This document shows positions 24,943 to 34,983 of a stretch of 64,000 nucleotides of DNA, one piece after another. The notes under the pieces were generated by a model, which was given only the letters and a program-made list of their open reading frames with translations, was not told the origin of the DNA and did no database searches. Origin of the DNA: UBA1479 sp963976055 (GTDB lineage Bacteria > Pseudomonadota > Alphaproteobacteria > Rhodospirillales > Casp-alpha2); the NCBI GenBank assembly GCA_963976055.1, contig CAXBJB010000007.1, forward strand, positions 1-64,000, written 5' to 3'. A program made the position numbers and the translations under genes. The number at the start of each line of letters is the position of its first letter. Position 1 is the first letter of the stretch.

Positions 24943-27180
24943 CTAGTTTTTCGCAATCACCACGTTGCCCGCGCGGGAGACGGCTTCGGTCACCGCGTTT
25001 TCCGTCAGCAGTTCCGGCAGGGGAATGCCGTCGGCGGCCTGCGGCCCGTAGACCGCGTTGAACGGAATGCCGTAGCGCCCGAACTTGGCCAGGTAGGCGG
25101 CGATGACCGGATCGGGGCGGGTCCAGTCGGCGATCATGGCGACGATGCGCCCATCGACGATGGCCTTGCGCACCACGCCCTGGTTGAGCACCAGGCGCTT
25201 ATTGACCTGACAGGTGATGCACCAGTCGGCGGTGACGTCGACCAGCACGGTCTTGCCCTCGGCCACCAGTCGGGGGATCCGGGCCTCGTCGAACGGCTGC
25301 CAATGCCGGCGCGCATCGGCATCCTTGGCGCCGCGCAGGTTGGTTTCGCCGATGGTCCGGGGCGGCGCGTCGCCTGCGGTCGGCAGCACGGCGGCGGCCA
25401 GCACCATGGCGACGCCGAGCGCGATGGGAGCCCCCGGCACCAGGGCGCGGGCCGGTTTCACGCCGCGCCTGGCGAGCAGCAACACGATCCCCAGGACAGC
25501 CAGCCCGGCGGCCAGCCCGGCCGTGGCCGTGCCCCCCAGAATGCCCATGACGATCCACAGCAGCCAGCCCGCCGTGGCCAGCAGGGCCAGGCCCATGATC
25601 TGGCGCAGGCGGATCATCCAAGGGCCGGGGCGGGGCAGGCGGGTGGCGGCGGCGGGCACGGCCGCGATGGCGAGGTAAGGCAGGGCGAGGCCGAGCGCCA
25701 ATCCGGCGAAGATGGCATAGATTTCCAACGACCCCCGGGCCAGGGCGAAACCCACGGCGGTGCCGAGGAAGGGGGCGGAGCAGGGCGTCGCCAGCAGGGT
25801 CGCCAAGGCGCCCTGTAGGAAATGGCCCAGGGGGCCGGTGTGGTGGTCGGGATCGGCGGCATGGGCGCCCAGGTCGCCGATGGCTTCGGGCAGGGCGATC
25901 TCGAACGCGCCGAACAGGTTGCAGGCGAACACGAAGACGATCACCGCCATGGCGGCGAGGAACCAGGGCTGCTGGAACTGAATGCCCCAGCCGATGGTCA
26001 TGCCGGCGGCCTTCAACGCGACCAGACCGGAGGCCAGCACCATGAAGGCCGCGAAAATGCCGAACGCCGAGGCGATGAAGCCGCGGCGGACCTGCCCCTT
26101 GTCGCCGCCGCCGTGGCCCATGACGCCCAGAACCTTGATCGACAGCACGGGCAGCACGCAGGGCATCAGATTGAGGATCAACCCGCCCAGCACGGCCAGG
26201 GCGATGAACAGCAGCAGGTTGGGTCGCGGCGCTGAGGTCGCTTCCGCCGCGTTCAGGACGGGCGCGTCGGCGGGCGGAGCGAGTTCGCCGGGCGTCAGCA
26301 TCAACTGCCGTTCGGCGCTGCGTCCGCCGTCGACCAGGGTCGCGGTCAGGGTTTCCTTGGCCAGCCGCTGCGGCCCGCCGTCCAGGTCCTTGACCCCATA
26401 GACGGTGACATCCAGGCGCGCCTCGCGCCCGTTGTCGGAAAAGGTCACATGGGGCTTGGAGTAGGCCAGGACCGCGGGCCCCTCCAGGTAGATGTCCGGT
26501 GCCGAGAATGGGGTTTCCGACTTCGCCCGCACGCTGATCAGCATTTCGCCCTTGGCGGTGTCGCCGGGGCTCAGCGCCGCCGCGTCGGCCAGCATCAGCC
26601 CGTGTCCCGCGCCGTCGCCCGGCACGGTGGCGGCGTAGCGGCTGATCAGGTGAGCGAATTCGCTAGGTCCGGCCGGACCCGCCGGCAGGGTCAGGCTCAA
26701 ATCCGCCGTATAGGGAATGCAGATGTCGTCGCAGGTCAGGTAGGGGATCGTGGCCTTGATCATGACGGGCTTGCCCGGCTCTGCCGGCACCGCGTCGATG
26801 GGGAGCACGACCTCTTTCTTGTAGCCGAGGGTTTCCAGGCCGAGCACGCTGAACCGCTCCGGCGCCGGCCAAAGAACCTTGGCAGATTTCAGGTTGTCCG
26901 AGCCGTCCCAGTTGGGCCGGGGCGGGATGCCGGCGTCGCCGGGCGACCGCCAATAGATCTTCCACCCCGGTTGCATGTGGAATTCCAGGCCCAGACGCAG
27001 CATCGCGGCCGACCCCGTGCCGGTCACGGCGGAGACCAGGCGGGCCTTTGTCTGTTCCGTTTCATGCCAGGCGGATTGCGCCGTACCCGCGGCCTGCGCG
27101 GCGGTCGCGGCGACCAGCAACAGGACGACCGCGATCAGGGCGGTTGGGCGGACGGCGCGAAAAAGGGTTGCAGCGGTCAT
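24943..27180 (-). CDS. Thiol:disulfide interchange protein, DsbD/ScsB type
   Basis: A 745-residue inner-membrane reductant carrier. It has a signal peptide (about residues 1-28), a periplasmic N-terminal domain with a CDDICIPY cysteine pair, and an eight-helix CcdA-like membrane core starting about residue 325. The core contains MPCVLPV and TPCSAPFLG, each with a redox cysteine. A C-terminal thioredoxin domain has WCITC near residue 640. It carries electrons from cytoplasmic thioredoxin to periplasmic proteins. The N-terminal domain is of the ScsB type rather than classical DsbD. ATG 27180 is chosen because the signal peptide follows at once; ATG 27231 is possible. Confidence 0.93.
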   Translation of the reverse strand: MTAATLFRAVRPTALIAVVLLLVAATAAQAAGTAQSAWHETEQTKARLVSAVTGTGSAAMLRLGLEFHMQPGWKIYWRSPGDAGIPPRPNWDGSDNLKSAKVLWPAPERFSVLGLETLGYKKEVVLPIDAVPAEPGKPVMIKATIPYLTCDDICIPYTADLSLTLPAGPAGPSEFAHLISRYAATVPGDGAGHGLMLADAAALSPGDTAKGEMLISVRAKSETPFSAPDIYLEGPAVLAYSKPHVTFSDNGREARLDVTVYGVKDLDGGPQRLAKETLTATLVDGGRSAERQLMLTPGELAPPADAPVLNAAEATSAPRPNLLLFIALAVLGGLILNLMPCVLPVLSIKVLGVMGHGGGDKGQVRRGFIASAFGIFAAFMVLASGLVALKAAGMTIGWGIQFQQPWFLAAMAVIVFVFACNLFGAFEIALPEAIGDLGAHAADPDHHTGPLGHFLQGALATLLATPCSAPFLGTAVGFALARGSLEIYAIFAGLALGLALPYLAIAAVPAAATRLPRPGPWMIRLRQIMGLALLATAGWLLWIVMGILGGTATAGLAAGLAVLGIVLLLARRGVKPARALVPGAPIALGVAMVLAAAVLPTAGDAPPRTIGETNLRGAKDADARRHWQPFDEARIPRLVAEGKTVLVDVTADWCITCQVNKRLVLNQGVVRKAIVDGRIVAMIADWTRPDPVIAAYLAKFGRYGIPFNAVYGPQAADGIPLPELLTENAVTEAVSRAGNVVIAKN

Positions 27181-27412
27181 GGGGCGATTCTTGTTTTCCG
27201 GCGGGGCGGTTGCGGTTTCTGCGGTGTCCATATTATGGCACGGTGTCGGCGGACACAGCCAATAAATGGCGCGTGATTGCGGCGGTTTCCGGGCAGGACG
27301 CGATGTTTTTTCACGGGCCCGCGCTTGCGGGGCAGGGGCCACGACGCCATAATTATCGGGCGCGGTTGTGCTATAAACTAGTGAAACTGGACGGATATTC
27401 GAGGCTCATCCC

Positions 27413-27988
27413 ATGCCCCGGACCCTAGACGACGAAGCCTATCTGGCCGGGCATCTGCTGATTGCCATGCCCAACATGCCGGATGAGCGGTTTTCCAAGA
27501 CGGTGATCTACATGTGCGCCCATAATGCCGAGGGCGCGATGGGGTTGGTCGTCAACAAGCCTTTGGAAACGCTTAGCTTCCCTGATCTTCTGGAGCAGTT
27601 GGACATCGTGCCGTCCGGGCGCAGCCAGCCCATCAACGTGCATTTCGGCGGCCCTGTTGAATCGGGCCGGGGCTTTGTTCTGCACACCCCGGACTATGTC
27701 CAGGAAGCGACCATGGTCGTTGACGACCAGATCGCCCTGACCGCCACGGTCGACATCCTGCAGGCCATCGCCGACGGCATCGGCCCCCGGCAATCCCTGC
27801 TGGCGCTCGGCTATGCCGGATGGGGGCCGGGGCAACTGGATTCAGAAATCAAGGCCAACGGCTGGCTGCACGTCGCGGCCGACCCCGCCCTTGTGTTCGG
27901 CGGCGGCATGGACGACAAGTGGGAACAGGCGATGCTCAAGATCGGCGTCGATCCGCGCATGCTGTCGGACGAAGCCGGCCACGCCTGA
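27413..27988 (+). CDS. YqgE/AlgH family protein (UPF0301)
   Basis: A 191-residue protein of the YqgE/AlgH family, conserved in proteobacteria and of uncertain function. It has the family's opening GHLLIAMPNMPDERF, then VIYMCAHNAEGAMGLVVNKP, HFGGPVESGRGFVLH and the C-terminal LLALGYAGWGPGQLDSEI motif. It is soluble. Start ATG 27413. The small gene at 28015 follows 26 bases later and is probably co-transcribed. Confidence 0.95.
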   Translation: MPRTLDDEAYLAGHLLIAMPNMPDERFSKTVIYMCAHNAEGAMGLVVNKPLETLSFPDLLEQLDIVPSGRSQPINVHFGGPVESGRGFVLHTPDYVQEATMVVDDQIALTATVDILQAIADGIGPRQSLLALGYAGWGPGQLDSEIKANGWLHVAADPALVFGGGMDDKWEQAMLKIGVDPRMLSDEAGHA

Positions 27989-28014
27989 AGCCCGCCAACC
28001 ACACCGGAACCGTC

Positions 28015-28281
28015 ATGAGTCGCCCCCCCAAACGCAAGCCCGCGGATGACCTGCGCAAGCTTCTTCTGGAACGCATGGAAGCCTGCCCGACCGCCGAGGC
28101 CCTGAACGACCGGGTCATCCTGCCCTTCATCCAGGCGCTGGAGGATGTTTGCGGCGCGCGCGGATATGTCCTCAACATCTACGGCGAGCAGGCGAACCTG
28201 ACGTTCACGGGTGACGAGGACGCGGCCGAGGAAATCTACGCGCTGATCGAAAGTTATTTGGACAGCCGCGCCGAGGGTTGA
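28015..28281 (+). CDS. Small conserved-looking protein of unknown function
   Basis: An 88-residue acidic protein with no recognised family. It opens with a basic segment (PPKRKPADD), then is predicted alpha-helical with one short strand pair (GYVLNIYGEQANLTF) and a final helix (AAEEIYALIESYL). No cysteines beyond two scattered ones, no membrane segment. ATG 28015 follows the YqgE stop by 26 bases. Codon use is like that of the flanking genes, which supports a real gene. Function unknown. Confidence 0.65.
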   Translation: MSRPPKRKPADDLRKLLLERMEACPTAEALNDRVILPFIQALEDVCGARGYVLNIYGEQANLTFTGDEDAAEEIYALIESYLDSRAEG

Positions 28282-28385
28282 TGACGCCGGCTGGGGCCGC
28301 CGTTTGATTTCCGTTCCCGGTTTTAGGAACCCACATGGTCGCCCGCTTCACCCCCGGTCGCGGGGCCTGAGCAGGATGCGTCGGA

Positions 28386-29645
28386 TCAGGCGCTGAGCCG
28401 GGCCGCAAAAGCGTCGCCGGCTTCCAGGTTGGCAAGTGGCCCGATGGCCGACAGGGTGGGTTTGGTGCTGAACAGGCGTTCGGCCACGCGCACGACGTCG
28501 CCCGCCGTGACGGCATCGACCTTGGCGACGATTTCCTCGGCCGGGACCGGGCGGCCGTAGATCAGCATCTGGCGCGCCAGCTGTTCGCAGCGCGACGAGG
28601 TGCTTTCCAGGGACATCAGGATCGATGCCTTCAACTGAGCGCGGGCGCGGGCGACCTCGTCCTCGTCGACGGACACGCGCACCTTGTTCAGTTCGTCCGC
28701 GATCAGCGGCATCAGTTCGGTGACCTCGTCCGAGCCGGTGCCGGCATAGACGCCGAACAGGCCGCCGTCCGCATAGGCCGACTGATAGCTGTAGATCGTA
28801 TAGACCAGGCCGCGCTTTTCACGGATCTCTTGGAACAGGCGCGACGACATGCCGCCGCCGAGCAGCGCCGACAGCACGGAGGCCGCGTAGTAATCGTCGT
28901 CGTCGTAGGCCAGGCCTTCGAAGCCTAAGGTGATGTGGACCTGTTCCAGGTCACGGTTGACCCGCACGTCGCCGCCGCCGTAGCGCGCGGCCTCGCGGGC
29001 GGCCGGGGCGCCCGCGGGCAGATCCTTGAAGGTTTCGCGCACCATGTCGACCACGCGGTCGTGGTCGAGGGCACCTGCCGCCGAGACGACGCTGACCGGG
29101 GCCGCGTAGTGGGTGGTCATGTAATCCAGGACCGCGTCGCGGGACATGGCCTCGATCAGGGCTTCCGAGCCCAGGACCGAACGGCCCAGCGCCTGATCGG
29201 GAAAGGCGACGGCCTGGAAGTTTTCGAACACGATGTCGTCGGGCGTGTCGTGAAGCTGGTGGATTTCTTGAATCACCACATGGCGTTCGCGTTCCAACTC
29301 GTCCGCGTCCAGGGTCGCGTGCTGCACCAGGTCGCCGATGACGTCCATGGCCAGGCCCAGGTCTTCCTTCAGCATCTTGGCGTAATAGGCCGTGTGCTCG
29401 CGCGCGGTATAGGCGTTCATATGCCCGCCGACGGCCTCGATCTCCTCGGCGATGGCGCGGGCACTGCGCTTTTTCGTGCCCTTGAACACCATGTGTTCCA
29501 GCAGGTGGGACACGCCGTTCACGGCTTCCGGCTCGTGGCGGGCGCCGACGCCGACCCAGGCGCCGACGGACACGGTTTCAACCCGGTCCATGCGTTCGGT
29601 GACGACGCGAAGGCCGTTTTCAAGGTCGGTGATCTGTACGGACAC
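28386..29645 (-). CDS. M16 family zinc peptidase
   Basis: A 419-residue peptidase of the M16B family, related to the mitochondrial processing peptidase beta subunit. The inverted zinc motif HLLEH is at residues 47-51 and the third zinc ligand glutamate lies about 75 residues on. The glycine-rich LGGGMSSRLFQEIREKRGL near residue 285 is also conserved. It starts at GTG 29645 with AAGGGAA upstream. It follows thrC by 11 bases on the same strand, an arrangement common in alphaproteobacteria. Confidence 0.95.
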   Translation of the reverse strand: MSVQITDLENGLRVVTERMDRVETVSVGAWVGVGARHEPEAVNGVSHLLEHMVFKGTKKRSARAIAEEIEAVGGHMNAYTAREHTAYYAKMLKEDLGLAMDVIGDLVQHATLDADELERERHVVIQEIHQLHDTPDDIVFENFQAVAFPDQALGRSVLGSEALIEAMSRDAVLDYMTTHYAAPVSVVSAAGALDHDRVVDMVRETFKDLPAGAPAAREAARYGGGDVRVNRDLEQVHITLGFEGLAYDDDDYYAASVLSALLGGGMSSRLFQEIREKRGLVYTIYSYQSAYADGGLFGVYAGTGSDEVTELMPLIADELNKVRVSVDEDEVARARAQLKASILMSLESTSSRCEQLARQMLIYGRPVPAEEIVAKVDAVTAGDVVRVAERLFSTKPTLSAIGPLANLEAGDAFAARLSA

Positions 29646-29656
29646 TCAAGATTCCC

Positions 29657-31057
29657 TTACGCGAGGGTTGTTTCGATGGTGTGTTTCAACTGGTCTAGAT
29701 GGTTGGCCAGGGTTTGGCAACGCTTGGGCCGGTCCAATAAATCCGCCAGGTGCCTGGGCAGGGCCGGGCGCAGGCCCGTGGCGTCCTCGACCGCGTCGGG
29801 GAACTTGGCCGGATGGGCCGTCGCCAGAATCACCATGGGCGTGCCGTCCGGCGCGGGGTTTTCCCGCGCCGCACCCACGCCGACGGCGGAATGGGGGTCG
29901 ATCAGTTCGCCAGTCTGTTCGTGGACCTGCTTGATGATCGCCTTGGTGGCGGCATCGTCGAACCGGGCACCTGCGAACACCTTGCGCGCCCGGGCCAATT
30001 GCTCGGCGGAAACCTCGAAGCGGCCGGTCTTGCGGAAATCGGTCAGCACCTTGGCGCAGGCGGCGCCGTCGCGATCGACCAGATCGAACAGCAGGCGTTC
30101 GAAATTGCTGGACACCTGAATGTCCATGGACGGGCTGGTGGTTGGCACCACGCCCGCCATCTCCATGGCGCCGGAGGCGAAGAAGCGGGCCAGGATATCG
30201 TTGGCGTTGGAGCCGACGACCAGCTTGGCGATGGGCAGGCCCATCTGCAGGGCGCCATAGCCCGCGAACACGTTGCCGAAGTTGCCCGTGGGAACCGAGA
30301 ACGCGACCGGCTTGTCCGGCGCGCCCAGCTTCACCGCCGCCCAGAAATAATAGACGATCTGCGCCATCACCCGCGCCCAGTTGATGGAGTTCACGGCCGA
30401 CAGGTTGAAACGGTCGCGGAACGCGGGGTCGTTGAACAGGTCCTTTACCCGGTCCTGGCAGTCGTCGAAGGTGCCCTCGATGGCGATGTTGTGGACGTTG
30501 GCAGCCTGCACCGACGTCATCTGGGCTTCCTGCACGGGGCTGACCCGGCCCTTGGGATGCAGCATGAAGATGTCGATGGCGGCCTTGTCGCGGCAGGCCT
30601 CGATGGCGGCGGAGCCGGTATCGCCCGAGGTGGCGCCGACGATGGTGATGCGCTGGCCGCGTTTCTTCAGGACGTAATCGAAGAACCGGCCCAGCACCTG
30701 CATGGCCACGTCCTTGAAGGCCAGGGTCGGCCCGTGGAACAGTTCCAGCAGATATTCATCGTCGCCGATTTTCTTCAGCGGCAGCACGTCCGGCGCGTCG
30801 AAGGTCGCATAGGCGTCTTCGACCAATGCCTTCAGGTCGGCGGCGGGGATGGCGTCGCCGATGAAGGGCGCCATGATCTTCTGGGCCAGGGCGGGATAGG
30901 ACAGGACCTTCATGGCGCGGATGTCGTCGGCGGAAAACTGCGGCCAGGTTTCGGGCACGTAAAGGCCGCCGTCGCGCGCGAGGCCGGCCAGCAGGACGTC
31001 CTCGAAACCAAGTGCCGGGGCCTGGCCCCGGGTGGAGATGTATTTGGGGTTTGTCAT
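29657..31057 (-). CDS. thrC: Threonine synthase
   Basis: A 466-residue threonine synthase that converts O-phosphohomoserine to threonine with pyridoxal phosphate. The PLP lysine is Lys115 in LAFKDVAMQ; the glycine-rich phosphate loop is ATSGDTGSAA near residue 160. YISTRG opens the protein, as in the long bacterial type. It lies between the M32 peptidase gene (1 base gap) and the M16 peptidase gene. It acts after ThrB, whose gene is at 15393. Confidence 0.97.
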   Translation of the reverse strand: MTNPKYISTRGQAPALGFEDVLLAGLARDGGLYVPETWPQFSADDIRAMKVLSYPALAQKIMAPFIGDAIPAADLKALVEDAYATFDAPDVLPLKKIGDDEYLLELFHGPTLAFKDVAMQVLGRFFDYVLKKRGQRITIVGATSGDTGSAAIEACRDKAAIDIFMLHPKGRVSPVQEAQMTSVQAANVHNIAIEGTFDDCQDRVKDLFNDPAFRDRFNLSAVNSINWARVMAQIVYYFWAAVKLGAPDKPVAFSVPTGNFGNVFAGYGALQMGLPIAKLVVGSNANDILARFFASGAMEMAGVVPTTSPSMDIQVSSNFERLLFDLVDRDGAACAKVLTDFRKTGRFEVSAEQLARARKVFAGARFDDAATKAIIKQVHEQTGELIDPHSAVGVGAARENPAPDGTPMVILATAHPAKFPDAVEDATGLRPALPRHLADLLDRPKRCQTLANHLDQLKHTIETTLA

Positions 31058-31058
31058 C

Positions 31059-32576
31059 TTAGGCGGCTAGATAGCGCGTTCTGAGGTGCATCTCAAACAC
31101 CTTCGGGTCGAGCGGCTTGCCCGTGGCGCTGATCAAAAGTTCTTTCGCGCTGACGGACGATCCCTTGCCGTGCACGTTGGCGCGCAGCCAGGCCATCAGC
31201 GGCGCGAAGTCGCCGCGCCCGATGGCGGGCTCGATGGCCGGGTCCTGCTCGCGGGCGGCGGCGTAAAGCTGCGCCGCCGTCATGGCGCCCAGGGTATAGG
31301 TCGGGAAATAGCCCCAGGCCCCGTCGTACCAGTGGATATCCTGCAGGCAACCCAGGGTGTCCGTCGGTGGGCGGATGCCAAGCAGGCGTTCCATGCCGTC
31401 GTTCCAGGCACCGGGCAGGTCGGGAATTTCCATGTCGCCCTCGATCAACGCCTTTTCCAGGCGGTAACGCAGGATGACATGGGCCGGATAGGTCACTTCG
31501 TCGGCGTCGACGCGGATGCACGAGCGTTCGACCTGAGTGTAGAGGCGGAACAGGTTGTCCGCGTCCCAGGCCGGACCCGTGCCGCCGAAGGTTTCGACCA
31601 TGATCGGAGTCGCGAAATTGAGGAAGGTCTTGGACCGGCAGACCTGCATTTCGATCAGCAGGGACTGGCTTTCATGGACCGACATGCCGAGCGCATGGCC
31701 CACGGGCTGGCCGCGCCAATCCTTGGGCAGGCCGCGTTCGTACATGGCATGGCCGGTTTCATGCAGTACGCCCATGAGGGCCGAGGTGAAATCGTTTTCG
31801 TCATAGCGCGTGGTGATGCGCACATCGTCCGGCGTGCCGCCGCAGAACGGATGCAGGCTGACGTCGAGCCGCCCGTGATGGAAGTCGAAGCCCAGCATTT
31901 CCATGAATTGCCGGCCCAATGCCTTCTGCTTTTCCTCGGGAAACGGGCCGCCCGGCAGAACGACTTTGGGCGCCTTGGCCTGATGGTCCAGCACCTCGCC
32001 CAGGAACCCGGGCAGGAAGCCTTCCAGTTCGTCGAACACGGCGTCGATCTCGGCGGACCGTCCGCCGGGCTCGTAATCCGCCAGAAGCGCGTCGTACAGG
32101 CCGATGCCCAGGACATCGGCCTTGGCGGCGGCCTTTTCACGGACCAGGGCCAACAGGTTCGTGACCAGGGGCTGAACGGCCTTGAAGTCGTTGTCGGCGC
32201 GGGCGTCGCGCCACACGGCCTCGCAGGCCGAGGCCGCGCGGCTCAACCGCGTCACCAGGTCTTCCGACAGGGCCGTGGCCTTGACGTAATTGCGTTTGAT
32301 CTCGCGCAGGTTGGCCTGCTGCCAGTCGTTCAGGCCGGCCGCATCGGCTTCGGCGGCGGCGATCAGGTCGCCCGTTTCACTGTCCGTCAGCATGCCGTGA
32401 TGGACGGCGGCCAGTTCGGCCAATTGTTCGGCCCGGGATTCATGCCCACCCCGGGGCATCACCGTGGACATGTCCCAATGCAGGACTTCTTGCGCCTCGC
32501 CCAGGGCGTTCAGGCGCCGGAAACGGTTTTCCAGGCGGGCGTAGGCGGGGGATTCAGGGGATTGGCTGTCAGGCAT
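31059..32576 (-). CDS. Carboxypeptidase M32 (Taq type)
   Basis: A 505-residue metallocarboxypeptidase of family M32. The zinc motif HETGH is at residues 272-276 in VLHETGHAMYE, followed by the family's HESQSLLIE segment and the IRPPTDTLGCLQDIHW region near residue 415. Such enzymes release single residues from peptide C-termini in the cytoplasm. ATG 32576. It is directly upstream of thrC and directly downstream of ctaB on the same strand. Confidence 0.95.
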   Translation of the reverse strand: MPDSQSPESPAYARLENRFRRLNALGEAQEVLHWDMSTVMPRGGHESRAEQLAELAAVHHGMLTDSETGDLIAAAEADAAGLNDWQQANLREIKRNYVKATALSEDLVTRLSRAASACEAVWRDARADNDFKAVQPLVTNLLALVREKAAAKADVLGIGLYDALLADYEPGGRSAEIDAVFDELEGFLPGFLGEVLDHQAKAPKVVLPGGPFPEEKQKALGRQFMEMLGFDFHHGRLDVSLHPFCGGTPDDVRITTRYDENDFTSALMGVLHETGHAMYERGLPKDWRGQPVGHALGMSVHESQSLLIEMQVCRSKTFLNFATPIMVETFGGTGPAWDADNLFRLYTQVERSCIRVDADEVTYPAHVILRYRLEKALIEGDMEIPDLPGAWNDGMERLLGIRPPTDTLGCLQDIHWYDGAWGYFPTYTLGAMTAAQLYAAAREQDPAIEPAIGRGDFAPLMAWLRANVHGKGSSVSAKELLISATGKPLDPKVFEMHLRTRYLAA

Positions 32577-32608
32577 GTCGCCTATATGGGGTCAAAACGT
32601 GCCAAAAT

Positions 32609-33580
32609 TCAAAAGAATGGGAGGTACAGGGTGCGGTCGGCCAACAGGGCCAGGAAAATCCCGAACAGATAGAGGATCGTATAGAAGAACATGGGCCGGC
32701 AGGGGCCCTGCTTGGCGTCGGCGACGTTTTCCGCGCGCCATACCCGCGCCATATGCACGACCAGCCCGACGTTCAGCCCCGCGACGGCGACGGTATACAG
32801 CCAGCCCGACAGGCCGAGCAGCGTGGGCGCGAAGGTCGCCGGGATCAGCAGCGCCGTATAGACGGCCATCTGGATCTTGGTGCGGTGTTCGCCGACCACC
32901 ACGGGCAGCATGGGCACGCCTACGTTCTGGTAATCCTGGCGGCGGAACAGGGCCAGCGCCCAGGTATGGGGCGGCGTCCACAAAAAGATGATCATGAAGA
33001 GTGCGATGGCGCCCCAGGGATCGGCCAGGAAGCCGGTGTTTCCAGTCACGGCGGCCCAGCCGATGACCGGCGGCAAAGCGCCCGACGCACCGCCGATGAC
33101 GATGTTCTGCGGCGTGCGGCGCTTCAGCCAGACCGTGTAGATGAAGACGTAATAAAGGATGGTGAATGCCAGCAGCCCGGCGGAAATCAAGTTGACCCAG
33201 ACGCCCATGGCAACGACCGAGGCGATGGCCAACACCGTGCCGAACACCAGGGCGTTGCCGGGGTCCATGCGGCCCGCCGGGATCGGCCGGTTCATGGTGC
33301 GCTGCATGTGCAGGTCAATGTCGCGATCGTACCACATGTTGATGGCGCCTGAGGCACCGGCACCGATGGAAATGCACAGGATCGCGACGAAGGCCTCCAG
33401 CGCGCCGATGGTACCCGGCGCCATCACCAGGCCGACCATGGCCGTGAACACCACCAGCGACATCACCCGGGGCTTCAGCAACAGGGCATAGTCGGCCAGC
33501 CGGAACTGGGGTTCCGGGCGTTCCAATGAAGGAATTTGGGGCGTTGCCGCCTTGTTTTGTGGGGCGAGTGTTTCGCTCAC
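32609..33580 (-). CDS. ctaB: Protoheme IX farnesyltransferase (heme O synthase)
   Basis: A 323-residue UbiA-family membrane prenyltransferase with eight to nine helices that adds a farnesyl group to heme b to give heme O for heme-copper oxidases. The prenyl-diphosphate motif NMWYDRDID is near residue 82, followed by MQRTMNRPIP; a second acidic loop contains RQDYQNVGVPM. Start GTG 33580. In related genomes ctaB usually sits inside the cox operon; here it is on the opposite strand and separated from the oxidase genes by the AT-rich island. Confidence 0.96.
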   Translation of the reverse strand: MSETLAPQNKAATPQIPSLERPEPQFRLADYALLLKPRVMSLVVFTAMVGLVMAPGTIGALEAFVAILCISIGAGASGAINMWYDRDIDLHMQRTMNRPIPAGRMDPGNALVFGTVLAIASVVAMGVWVNLISAGLLAFTILYYVFIYTVWLKRRTPQNIVIGGASGALPPVIGWAAVTGNTGFLADPWGAIALFMIIFLWTPPHTWALALFRRQDYQNVGVPMLPVVVGEHRTKIQMAVYTALLIPATFAPTLLGLSGWLYTVAVAGLNVGLVVHMARVWRAENVADAKQGPCRPMFFYTILYLFGIFLALLADRTLYLPFF

Positions 33581-33826
33581 GTCGGGGGCCTCGTGACGCT
33601 CTCAATCAGCTTGCTTGCGCGTTTTATAGTGCAGGGCGGTGGGGAGCGCCAGCTTCCGTTTCGTCCAGGGTGGTTTTGGAAATTCATCGATTGCCAAAAA
33701 TTAACAATCATGCAAACCTTTAATTGTATGGTCAGGGCTCAATCAACTAAAAACGCAATCATTTGATAGGCTTCAATTATTTAGCGCTCAAATGTATGTC
33801 ATTTAATCGCCGTCAATTTCTAGGTC

Positions 33827-34606
33827 ATGGGAATGCCAGCTCCTGCCCAAAAAAGTATCCAACTCCACAACGATCTGATCGCCACGGCTCCATCGGATGT
33901 TGAACGCATTCGTGCGCTCAGTTGGCAACTCAGGCAAATGCGTCGTCAAAATCGTTCGGATTTCAGGGTTAACACAACGTTGATGCTTGCCTTTTTGATG
34001 GCTGGCGACCGGAAAGACTATGATGACCTATTCAACGAAGTCAAAGGCAGCCACATTGGGCAACCTTTTGAGTGCCAAATGTCCTATTTGGAAACGGTTT
34101 TATCGTCGGGAAATTTTGTCGAAGGAAGAAATATTATCGATCAGATGATCGGGATTACAGGAGCCCTTCGGAGGTTTCAGTTTCTCGATGCTTGCGTTCA
34201 GTGTGCTGTTGCTTTGGCAGACCTGAAATGGTTGAAGGATGTAGCCGACAAAGAGCGGGCGGCTGAACTCAGTGGTTCAGCGGAGGAATTCCTGCGTGTC
34301 CTCGACGTATCGCCAATAGCACGCCATTTCCCGAAGCATCAGGAAATTGTTTTATCAAAGATTGAGTCATCGTCGTGCATCTGCAGATTCACCCTTGTCG
34401 GTGAAGAAGAGATGCAAGATTCAATGAGTTGTTGGGTGCACGCTTCCCTGGACAGGGATCAGTGCAAACAGCTTGAAGACGAAATCCATTCTGCATTGAT
34501 GGATTTTTATCGAATGCAGGACGAGGCACCTGGCGTTTACATTCCTGAATACGGGATTATTGTTTCGCCGATCAGCGGCCTTGACCAGCCGTTGGTGGCA
34601 GCGTGA
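33827..34606 (+). CDS. Unknown protein, operon partner of a HEPN-like gene
   Basis: A 259-residue protein I cannot assign. Residues about 15-165 look helical, with TPR-like pairs (ALSWQLRQMRRQ, LETVLSSGNFVEGRNIIDQ, LDACVQCAVALADLKWL). Residues about 180-259 look alpha/beta: strands SSCICRFTLVG and MSCWVHASL followed by a helix QLEDEIHSALMDFYRM and a strand. No signal peptide, membrane segment or known catalytic motif. The start ATG 33827 has no strong ribosome site; ATG 33833 is the alternative. Its TGA stop overlaps the GTG start of the next gene, so the two products are probably made together. Base composition is AT-rich and foreign-looking. Confidence 0.72.
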   Translation: MGMPAPAQKSIQLHNDLIATAPSDVERIRALSWQLRQMRRQNRSDFRVNTTLMLAFLMAGDRKDYDDLFNEVKGSHIGQPFECQMSYLETVLSSGNFVEGRNIIDQMIGITGALRRFQFLDACVQCAVALADLKWLKDVADKERAAELSGSAEEFLRVLDVSPIARHFPKHQEIVLSKIESSSCICRFTLVGEEEMQDSMSCWVHASLDRDQCKQLEDEIHSALMDFYRMQDEAPGVYIPEYGIIVSPISGLDQPLVAA

Positions 34607-34983
34607 TTGAGCCAACTATGTTGCTGCAAGAGGCTCGGTTATTAGATGAGTCTAGCGCAACGGAAATTCGTCGGAGGACGGTAATTGGCAGGGCATACTA
34701 TGCCTCCTTTCATTTCCTTCGCGGGCACCCCTGTTCTAAAGAATTTGATGCTCCAAGGACGAGTAGCGTTCACAAAGCATTAATGCGGCATCTCGCGCAG
34801 GACGATAATCCGAATGTCGTGCATTGCGCGCGCTTATTGGGACGGTTAAGAGCCGTCAGAAATCTTGCCGATTACACACTTGATCAGTCAGTTTCTCAGC
34901 AGATGGTCGTCGAAGCGCTTGAGGATGCAGGCGAAATTATTGAAGAGCTTTTGGAAAATTTCTCAAAAGCAGACAATGATTGA
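34603..34983 (+). CDS. HEPN/UPF0332-like protein
   Basis: A 126-residue all-helical protein with the pattern of UPF0332/HEPN proteins: IGRAYYASFHFLR (about residues 28-40), VHKALMRHL (56-64), and RLRAVRNLADYTLD (81-94), equal to the family's R-x3-ADY end. HEPN proteins are often RNases or nucleotide-binding partners in toxin-antitoxin and defence systems; UPF0332 members commonly pair with a nucleotidyltransferase. The canonical R-x4-6-H RNase motif is not clear here. It starts with GTG 34603 overlapping the upstream stop (GTGA), so translation is coupled; ATG 34618 is an alternative. Its partner is not a recognisable nucleotidyltransferase. Confidence 0.72.
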   Translation: MIEPTMLLQEARLLDESSATEIRRRTVIGRAYYASFHFLRGHPCSKEFDAPRTSSVHKALMRHLAQDDNPNVVHCARLLGRLRAVRNLADYTLDQSVSQQMVVEALEDAGEIIEELLENFSKADND